Origin: SIG78 sp036677805
GTDB taxonomy: Bacteria > Verrucomicrobiota > Lentisphaeria > Victivallales > Victivallaceae
DNA length: 64,000 nt
Assembly: GCA_036677805.1 (NCBI GenBank)
Contig: JAVBVS010000024.1
Coordinates: forward strand, 310,001 to 374,000
Direction: 5' to 3'
Shown one piece after another: positions 58,861-64,000 of the stretch. How positions within the stretch are numbered: position 1 is the stretch's first letter; each line of letters begins with the position of its first letter. Below the pieces are notes generated by a model that did not search any database, was not told the DNA's origin, and saw only the letters and a program-made list of their open reading frames with translations. The position numbers were made by a program, and so were the translations under genes.

Positions 58861-59259
58861 ATGCATAGCGCGAAGAAAAAGATGTTCAAATGTGTCAAAT
58901 GCGGAGCGGTGGTCGAGGCGGTGATGCCGTGCGATTGCGCGTCCTGCGGGGTGGTGTGTTGCGGTGATGCCATGGCTGAGGTGATTGCCAATACGGTTGA
59001 CGCCGCGAAGGAAAAACACGTTCCGGTGGTGACCGGTGACGAACGCGGGGTCAAGGTTACCGTGGGCAGCGTCGCCCATCCGATGACCGCGGAGCACTAC
59101 ATTGTCTGGATTGAAGTGTTCAATGGCGCCTGGCTCAATCGCAAGTACCTGCGCCCCGGCGAAGCGCCGACGGCCGAATTCTTTGTGCCGTACAAGCGCG
59201 GACTGGTGGTGCGCGCCTATTGCAACCTTCACGGCCTCTGGGAAACCACGGTCGAATAA
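58861..59259 (+). CDS. dfx: Desulfoferrodoxin (superoxide reductase) with extra cysteines
   Basis: Superoxide reductase of 132 residues that reduces superoxide to peroxide without releasing oxygen. Center I is Cys11, Cys14 (CVKC), Cys33, Cys34 (VCCG), binding Fe(SCys)4. Center II is His53 (EKHVPV), His73 (AHPM), His79 (EHY), Cys121 and His124 (YCNLHG). Between the Cys pairs of center I is an insert, MPCDCASCG, with three further Cys (24, 26, 29), which I do not know from other desulfoferrodoxins. ATG at 58861 after AAAGGAG. First of three oxygen-defence genes; hairpin GCACCC/GGGGTGC follows before the next gene. Confidence 0.93.
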   Translation: MHSAKKKMFKCVKCGAVVEAVMPCDCASCGVVCCGDAMAEVIANTVDAAKEKHVPVVTGDERGVKVTVGSVAHPMTAEHYIVWIEVFNGAWLNRKYLRPGEAPTAEFFVPYKRGLVVRAYCNLHGLWETTVE

Positions 59260-59264
59260 CGCAG

Positions 59265-59281
59265 GCACCCCATGGGGGTGC
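59265..59281 (+). other. Small hairpin between desulfoferrodoxin and flavoprotein genes
   Basis: GCACCCC and GGGGTGC as an inverted repeat (59265-59281) right after the desulfoferrodoxin stop, without a T run. May attenuate or protect the transcript; the next gene is 100 bp on. Confidence 0.35.
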
Positions 59282-59383
59282 GGCGCGGCGGCAAACGGTT
59301 CGGCTCCGGGCGGGGACGGACCGTTTGTTGCGTTGTCGCCAGGGGTGGAATGGATGAATCGGCGGGGAGAAAGGCAAGTCGGG

Positions 59384-60589
59384 ATGAGTGACGGGTTCAG
59401 TGCGGTCAAAGTGGCCGAAAACGTATGGTGGGTGGGGGCGATCGATTGGAATTTGCGGGAATTCCATGGGTATCGCACTCCGCGCGGCAGTACGTACAAT
59501 GCGTTTCTGGTGATCGACGAGAAGATCACCCTGATCGATACGGTAAAGGCGGGGTTTTTTTCGGAAATGCGTGGCCGTATCGCATCGGTGATCGATCCGT
59601 CGCGGATCGATTATATCGTCTCGAATCATGCCGAGATGGACCACTCCGGGGCGTTGCCCCGGGCGATCGAAGAGTTCTCGCCGGAGCAGGTGTTCTGTTC
59701 GGTCATGGGCGAGAAGGCGCTGCGGGCGCATTTCGGTACGGCGCTGGCGCTGACCGCGGTCAAGACCGGCGACAGCGTGAAGATCGGCCGCAACGAACTG
59801 CACTTCCTCGAAACCCGGATGCTTCACTGGCCGGACAGCATGACCAGCTATCTGACTGCCGAAAAGATTCTGTTTTCGCAGGATGCGTTTGGCATGCACC
59901 TCGCCGGCAGCGAGCGTTTCGCCGCCGCGTACGAGGATGCGGTGCTGTATGAGGAGGCGAAGAAATACTTTGCCAATATCCTGCTGCTTCAGGCCCCGAA
60001 GGTGGCGGAGTTGCTGGAGGCGCTGCCCGGCGTGTTGCCGGAAATCGCGATGATCGCGCCGGATCACGGTCCGATCTGGCGCGGCGACCAGCATAAGATT
60101 CTTGCCTGGTACGGCGAGTTTTCCGCCCAGAAGCCGGAAAAGCGTGCGGTGGTGGTTTACGACACCATGTGGCATTCGACGGAAAAGATGGCCAACGCCA
60201 TCGCCGACGGGTTGATCGCTTCCGGGGTGCCGACCGAGGTGTTTTCGATCCATGCCGAAGAGCGCAGTGCAATCATGACCAGTGTGCTTGGCGCCGGGCT
60301 GCTGGCGGTCGGCGCGCCGACGATCAACAACAATGTTTATCCGTCGCTGGCCGATCTGCTGACCTATATGCGCGGACTCCGGCCCGGAATCGCGCTGGGG
60401 GCGGCGTTCGGTTCCTTCGGCTGGAGCGGCGAGGGCGCGAAGCAGGTGGCGGAGTACCTGACCCAGATGAAGATCGAGCAGCCCGAACCGGTGCTGGCGT
60501 TCAAATACGTCCCGGATGAAGCGGCGCTGGCCCATTGCCGCGAATACGGCGCCCGGCTGGCGGCCCATCTGAAGGCCAGAATATCCTGA
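59384..60589 (+). CDS. fprA: Flavodiiron protein (FprA-family A-type flavoprotein)
   Basis: Oxygen- or nitric-oxide-reducing flavodiiron protein of 401 residues. The beta-lactamase-like domain (about 1-245) has the diiron ligands His82, Glu84, Asp86 (NHAEMDH), His148, Asp167 and His228; the flavodoxin domain follows at about 255-400 with the FMN-binding YDTMWHSTEKMA. Rubredoxin, the usual electron donor, is encoded 41 bp downstream. The frame is open upstream, but the ATG at 59384 with AAAGG in front agrees with the N-terminal FSAVKVAENVWWVGAIDW of the family. Typical of strict anaerobes. Confidence 0.95.
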   Translation: MSDGFSAVKVAENVWWVGAIDWNLREFHGYRTPRGSTYNAFLVIDEKITLIDTVKAGFFSEMRGRIASVIDPSRIDYIVSNHAEMDHSGALPRAIEEFSPEQVFCSVMGEKALRAHFGTALALTAVKTGDSVKIGRNELHFLETRMLHWPDSMTSYLTAEKILFSQDAFGMHLAGSERFAAAYEDAVLYEEAKKYFANILLLQAPKVAELLEALPGVLPEIAMIAPDHGPIWRGDQHKILAWYGEFSAQKPEKRAVVVYDTMWHSTEKMANAIADGLIASGVPTEVFSIHAEERSAIMTSVLGAGLLAVGAPTINNNVYPSLADLLTYMRGLRPGIALGAAFGSFGWSGEGAKQVAEYLTQMKIEQPEPVLAFKYVPDEAALAHCREYGARLAAHLKARIS

Positions 60590-60630
60590 TTGCATCACAA
60601 CCATCCCGAGTCAAAAGAAGGAGCGGAACA

Positions 60631-60792
60631 ATGAAAAAGTATGTATGCGATGTTTGCGGTTATGTCTATGACCCGGCCAATGGCGACCCGGACAACGGCG
60701 TGGCGCCGGGCACGAAATGGGAAGACGTCCCGGCGGACTGGGTCTGTCCGGAATGCGGCGCGGGCAAAGACGAATTCTCGCCGCTGGACTGA
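60631..60792 (+). CDS. Rubredoxin
   Basis: Small iron protein of 53 residues that carries one electron. The CxxC pairs are Cys6/Cys9 (CDVCG) and Cys39/Cys42 (CPECGAGK), and the YVYDPANGDPDNGVAPGT segment is standard. It is too short to be listed by many gene finders. AAGAAGGAG precedes the ATG at 60631. Together with desulfoferrodoxin and the flavodiiron protein it makes a complete oxygen/superoxide detoxification set; it would donate electrons to both. Confidence 0.96.
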   Translation: MKKYVCDVCGYVYDPANGDPDNGVAPGTKWEDVPADWVCPECGAGKDEFSPLD

Positions 60793-60808
60793 GTGTGGCC
60801 GGTTGAAG

Positions 60809-60847
60809 AAAAAGCGCGTCCGGATGAAATCCGGACGCGCTTTTTTG
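60809..60847. terminator. Bidirectional terminator between rubredoxin and the Stealth-like gene
   Basis: AAAGCGCGTCCGGAT (60811-60825) and ATCCGGACGCGCTTT (60829-60843): a perfect 15-bp stem with loop GAA. T runs lie on both sides, so it can serve both converging units. Confidence 0.78.
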
Positions 60848-60867
60848 ATGCCGAAATTCCGAACGGA

Positions 60868-61596
60868 TCAGGATCGTTCATAGCGGGACGGCAGCGGGAA
60901 GCGTTCTTCAAGCAGTGGTTTCAAGCCATTCCGGAGCGCCCGGTCGTTGTAGCCGAGATAGAGTTTGTCGGCGGGAAGGCCGGCGACGGCGCAGTCGTTT
61001 TCGCAGGTCAGCTTGACCTGGCTCTGCATCACCAGCGGCTTCACGCCGGCGAGGCCGAAATAGAGCGTGTTGATGCAGAACCCGGGCAAGGCGGCATAAT
61101 CGACGGGAGCGATCAGGCGCAGAAAACGCTGTTTGTCGATCGGCTGCGGCACATGGCTGTCCCAGTTCCAATCCGGCGTCAGGCCCCGGCCGCGGAGGTA
61201 GGCGAAGGTGTGGAGCATGCGTCGCTGCCAGCGATTGCGGTCCGAAAAATGGCGGGCGGCGCGATTGTTGGCCACCGGCGGCAGCCGCGCCGCATCGAAG
61301 ACCCGGAGCGCCAGCTGGTCGTCGCTCCAGAAGAGAAAGCGCTCCGACACTTCCGGCGAACGGCAGGCGAAGAGCAGCTTGGCGAACAGATTGGCGTCTT
61401 TGTTGCAGCGGTGCGGATCGCCATGGAGCAGATGGCGGATATTGCGGCACCATTCCGGACGCGTTTCGCAGACCAGGTGAATCCGGCCGACATTGCGCCC
61501 GTAAAGGTCGATCGACCGCAGCGCCATGCGCAGTTCGAAGTCGCCGAAAACGCTTTCCGCGCTCAGCGGAATTACGATATCGACGGCCGGATTCAC
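60868..61596 (-). CDS. Stealth-like glycosyltransferase/capsule-phosphotransferase family protein
   Basis: Protein of 242 residues. The opening VDIVIPLSAESVFGDFELRMALRSIDLYG in parts, then RIHLVCETRPEW and FLFWSDDQL, gives the pattern of Stealth proteins (CR1 and CR2: D-I-V-P-...-D-W-E-L-R-x-x-L-R-S-I and the NDD). Such genes are known in capsule loci and also in prophage regions of gut bacteria. Starts with a GTG that overlaps the previous stop as GTGA, so it is coupled to the Ser/Asp-rich protein gene. Target is unknown; it may modify that protein or another envelope component. Confidence 0.72.
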   Translation of the reverse strand: MNPAVDIVIPLSAESVFGDFELRMALRSIDLYGRNVGRIHLVCETRPEWCRNIRHLLHGDPHRCNKDANLFAKLLFACRSPEVSERFLFWSDDQLALRVFDAARLPPVANNRAARHFSDRNRWQRRMLHTFAYLRGRGLTPDWNWDSHVPQPIDKQRFLRLIAPVDYAALPGFCINTLYFGLAGVKPLVMQSQVKLTCENDCAVAGLPADKLYLGYNDRALRNGLKPLLEERFPLPSRYERS

Positions 61597-62993
61597 GCTT
61601 CGCCTCCGGCCGGGACGGCGGTGAAGGTGATGGTCACATGATAGACGTAACGGTAGCTTGGCGACCCGGTGCTGATGCCGCCGAGAATGGTTTCACGGGC
61701 CTCCATCGTGCCGAGCGGATAATTCGGATTGGCCGCCAGCAGCGGGAAGATATAGAGATCGGTCAGGTCGCTGCTGTCGGTTTCGGGTTCGACCGAATTG
61801 TGATACTCGAGTTCCGACAGAAGCTGGCCATTGGCGCGGAGTTCCCAGCGCCCCAGTTCGGGATTGCGGCAGACCTGGAAGGTTTGCTGCAGGGCGGAAA
61901 TCTGGGGATCGCTGCCGTCCTGAATGGCGATGGTCTGGCCGTTCATTACGATCTCGTATCCGGCCGCCGGCGCGGTGTCGGAGGGCGTGAACGAGCCGCC
62001 GAGGGTGATGATGCTGCCGTCATGGAGCGGCGGTTCGACGGCCAGCAGGTAGTTGTCGGCGGTATAGTAGTAATCCACCCGGATGCTGGCGGGAAGTACG
62101 GTGGATGCGCTGCCGGATGCGCTGTCGGACCCGTCGGGCGGCGGAGTCGAGTTGGAGCGCGAGCCGCTGTTGGAACTCATGGAATCGGAATCGTCCGGCG
62201 GGTATTGGCTGTCGGAACATTGGGATTCCGAAGGACTTTCGGAGTCTTCGACGCTTTCGGAATTATCCGGTTCGTAGAAACTGTCCGAGTATTCCTCGGA
62301 GTAGCTTTCGCTGTCCGACGGGAAGGGATCGTGCCAGTCGAAACTTTCCGAGGCCGAGGAGGAATCGCTGAACGCTCCGGATTCCAGCGGAATCCACAGC
62401 GTGCCGACGCCGTGATGCTGTTGCAGAATTTCAACCTGTCCCGAGGCGCTGGCGACCCGGACGGCGGCGACGACCAGCACGGCGGCGTCCGGGGTGGCCG
62501 AGGGAATGGTCGGGGTCACTTCCCAGGAAAAATTCAGATTCACCGTGCCGAGGTAGTCGTCGGTGAAACTGTAGTCGCAGACGTTGTTGGCGGTACGGCT
62601 CATTTTGAGCCAGATCCAGCTGTCGGCCGCGATGCTTCTGGCGGGCATGGCGGCGACGGTGGTTTTACGCCAGCGCGGCAGGGAAAAATGGCTGTCCGGA
62701 TCGTTGCCCGGCGCGATCTCCTGCCAGCGCAGATACAAGGTACCTGCGCTGCTGATTGAAGCCGAATCGGATAAATCGGCGAAGGCGGTGTCGAATACGC
62801 CGATTCGGGCTTGAAAATTGTCGCCGAATCCGGTGAACCGGACCGCGGCCTGAAAGTTGCCGCGATAAGCCGGCAGGATGAATTCGGGCATGGCGCTCAC
62901 GGCGCAGCCGTAATGGTTGTTTTCGATCTGGATGTTTTCGCCTCCGATCAGGGGCGGCGGCGCAAAGCGGCCGGGGAAGCAGGAAATTTTCAT
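61593..62993 (-). CDS. Unknown Ser/Asp-rich protein, possible phage structural protein
   Basis: Unrecognised protein of 466 residues, with no signal peptide. The N-terminal 200 residues are beta-rich (FQAAVRFTGFGDNFQARIGVFD, SWIWLKMSRTAN, VNLNFSWEVTP), consistent with a jelly-roll or lectin-like domain. Residues about 210-300 are a low-complexity stretch of Ser, Asp, Glu and Pro (for example SDSESYSEEYSDSF and EDSESPSESQCSDSQ). The C-terminal 160 residues are beta-rich again (RVDYYYTADNYLL). Two folded ends joined by a flexible acidic linker look like a tail or appendage protein. It is followed by the Stealth-like gene with GTGA overlap and preceded by another unknown 51 bp away. Confidence 0.65.
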   Translation of the reverse strand: MKISCFPGRFAPPPLIGGENIQIENNHYGCAVSAMPEFILPAYRGNFQAAVRFTGFGDNFQARIGVFDTAFADLSDSASISSAGTLYLRWQEIAPGNDPDSHFSLPRWRKTTVAAMPARSIAADSWIWLKMSRTANNVCDYSFTDDYLGTVNLNFSWEVTPTIPSATPDAAVLVVAAVRVASASGQVEILQQHHGVGTLWIPLESGAFSDSSSASESFDWHDPFPSDSESYSEEYSDSFYEPDNSESVEDSESPSESQCSDSQYPPDDSDSMSSNSGSRSNSTPPPDGSDSASGSASTVLPASIRVDYYYTADNYLLAVEPPLHDGSIITLGGSFTPSDTAPAAGYEIVMNGQTIAIQDGSDPQISALQQTFQVCRNPELGRWELRANGQLLSELEYHNSVEPETDSSDLTDLYIFPLLAANPNYPLGTMEARETILGGISTGSPSYRYVYHVTITFTAVPAGGEA

Positions 62994-63044
62994 GATGTGG
63001 CTCCGCGGAAGAAAGCGTGAAAAGTAACAGGATGCCGTATGCGG

Positions 63045-64000
63045 TCAGACCCAGAAGAGGCTGTTCCATTCGTATTGCGCGGGCGGCTGGCGGTAGATTT
63101 TGGTGATTCTGGTCCAGCGCCGGTCGCGCGAATCGGTGAGGTCGTCGACATTCAGATCGACCTTGAGCCAGTTGCCGGTGATGCCGGCGAGGGTGGCGCG
63201 GACGACCTTGGCTCCGGCCAGCCAGTTGCGGATGGTGCTGAGATTGCGGCCCGAAGGTCCGGCAAGATAGTTCACGGCGACGACTTCGAGCAGCTTGACG
63301 CCCTGATTGATCCAGCGCGGATCGAGCGGAACGGTCGTTACCAGCGGGCATTGCGCGGACGGACTCCAGTTGGCCAGCAGAACATATTGGCCGAGGTAGC
63401 TCCAGCAGTAGCCGCATTGCCGGGGCGTGAAACGGATTTCGCCGACCCGGGCGTAAAATTCATTGCGGTCGGGCAGATCGCGGTCGTGCCAGTAGGGGGT
63501 GTTGTCGGAGAGGATGGTTTCGGGCAGCCGCGCTTCGAGGGTATACTCGTATTCGCAGTCGGAAACCCGCTCCGGCGTGATCCGGCTGATGATGAAATTT
63601 TCCTCCGCCCATTCCGCGGCGCTGGCTCCGAGCTGGTTCTCGAAGATCGCGCGGTCCTGCGCCGTCACCCGCCAGCGTCCGGTCCAGATGATCTCCTTTT
63701 CGGCGGTTTCGCTGCTGCCGAAGGCGGCCAGACGTTCGGTGCGCCGGGCTTCGATCAGTTTCAACGCGGCATGGCGGGCCTGCAGCGTGACTTGGGTCCG
63801 GTTGCCGGAATGGGCCGGGGCGGTGGCGACATGATGGATGTAGAATCCTTCTCCGGCCCAGGCGGAGGCGTCGGCGTGAATCGCATGGGCGGTCAAAAAC
63901 TCCGCCAGGGCGGACGGCGTCACCAGCCAGACGCCCTGTTTAAGCGACTCGAATTCGGCGGTGTCTTCGGTGGTGATCTCGCCCTCGGCGCGGACGGCGG
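63045..64000 (-). CDS. Unknown protein (5' end outside window), possible phage structural protein
   Basis: At least 317 codons are visible; the frame stays open to the right edge (preceding residues include EGEITTEDTAEFESLKQG), so the start is outside the window, and the GTG at 63923 is not the true start. I do not recognise a family. It is beta-rich with Trp, Tyr and Arg throughout (GEGFYIHHVATAPAHSGNRTQVTL in parts, EYEYTLEARLP, NWLKVDLNVDDLTD). The Cys pair in CGYCWSYLG stands out. No membrane segment. It is in the same leftward unit as the Ser/Asp-rich and Stealth-like genes. Confidence 0.6.
   Translation of the reverse strand, partial: AVRAEGEITTEDTAEFESLKQGVWLVTPSALAEFLTAHAIHADASAWAGEGFYIHHVATAPAHSGNRTQVTLQARHAALKLIEARRTERLAAFGSSETAEKEIIWTGRWRVTAQDRAIFENQLGASAAEWAEENFIISRITPERVSDCEYEYTLEARLPETILSDNTPYWHDRDLPDRNEFYARVGEIRFTPRQCGYCWSYLGQYVLLANWSPSAQCPLVTTVPLDPRWINQGVKLLEVVAVNYLAGPSGRNLSTIRNWLAGAKVVRATLAGITGNWLKVDLNVDDLTDSRDRRWTRITKIYRQPPAQYEWNSLFWV

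Noticed and set aside
61990..62370. Frameshift or sequencing error in the Ser-rich region
   Set aside because: The frame stays open and Ser/Asp/Glu-rich throughout, with folded-looking sequence in the same frame on both sides.
1..64000. CRISPR arrays, insertion sequences and rRNA
   Set aside because: No repeat-spacer pattern, transposase motif or rRNA sequence was seen on reading both strands.

Overview
This 64 kb window is a dense, high-GC bacterial chromosome segment with about 54 protein genes, one tRNA-Thr and no rRNA, CRISPR array or insertion sequence that I can see. It most likely comes from an anaerobic Gram-negative member of the Lentisphaerota, close to Victivallis. That placement is inferred from several signs. 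There are two prepilin-type proteins with the FTLIELLVVIAIIAIL leader typical of that phylum. Outer-membrane biogenesis genes are present (lipid A-type acyltransferase, heptose-1-P adenylyltransferase, apolipoprotein N-acyltransferase). There is an anaerobe's oxygen-defence operon (desulfoferrodoxin, flavodiiron protein, rubredoxin) and secreted carbohydrate-active proteins. No marker gene here fixes the species.

Layout. 1-3.9 kb: HrpA-type RNA helicase, cut by the window edge. 3.9-5.4 kb: CE7 esterase and a secreted GVQIGL-repeat protein. 5.5-8.4 kb: thiD, cell-wall amidase, TPR lipoprotein operon. 8.4-11.8 kb: cstA, a nuclease-like unknown and a lipid A-type acyltransferase operon, ending in a terminator. 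12-15.5 kb: EamA exporter, a tightly overlapped FAH hydrolase/dCMP deaminase/heptose adenylyltransferase operon, an HD hydrolase and tRNA-Thr(TGT). 15.8-22.3 kb: an MFS transporter, then a four-gene unit of minimal secretin, HlyD/MacA-like adaptor, ABC ATPase and MacB-like permease. 22.5-25.6 kb: sugar-phosphate-type nucleotidyltransferase, sigma-54 activator and a very acidic zinc-ribbon protein.

25.7-32.3 kb is a carbohydrate locus. A promoter overlapped by a LacI-type palindrome precedes a pseudopilin, a HEAT/jelly-roll protein, a large GH42-like secreted protein and, from its own promoter, a lipoprotein. 32.3-38 kb: aldo-keto reductase coupled to a zinc-ribbon Ser/Thr kinase, an unknown exported protein and ClpC. 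38.2-44.6 kb: an unknown membrane/coiled-coil pair, a sodium symporter with an SGNH hydrolase, and PcnB. 44.7-52.4 kb: nadB, lnt, a second pseudopilin, YraN, a LysM lipoprotein and an MFS protein. 52.4-58.8 kb: ilvB, HIT protein, glmM, a GlmU-like acyltransferase, an NAD-dependent epimerase and a GT2. 58.9-60.8 kb: oxygen defence. 60.9-64 kb: a leftward unit of unknown proteins including a Stealth-like glycosyltransferase and a Ser/Asp-rich protein, possibly the edge of a prophage.

The most interesting candidates are the secretin-plus-MacAB export unit, the LacI-type-operator/pseudopilin/glycosidase operon, and the unknown module at the right end. Many promoters I can read have TTGCAA or a near variant as the -35 with a 16-17 bp spacer, which helped choose several start codons.
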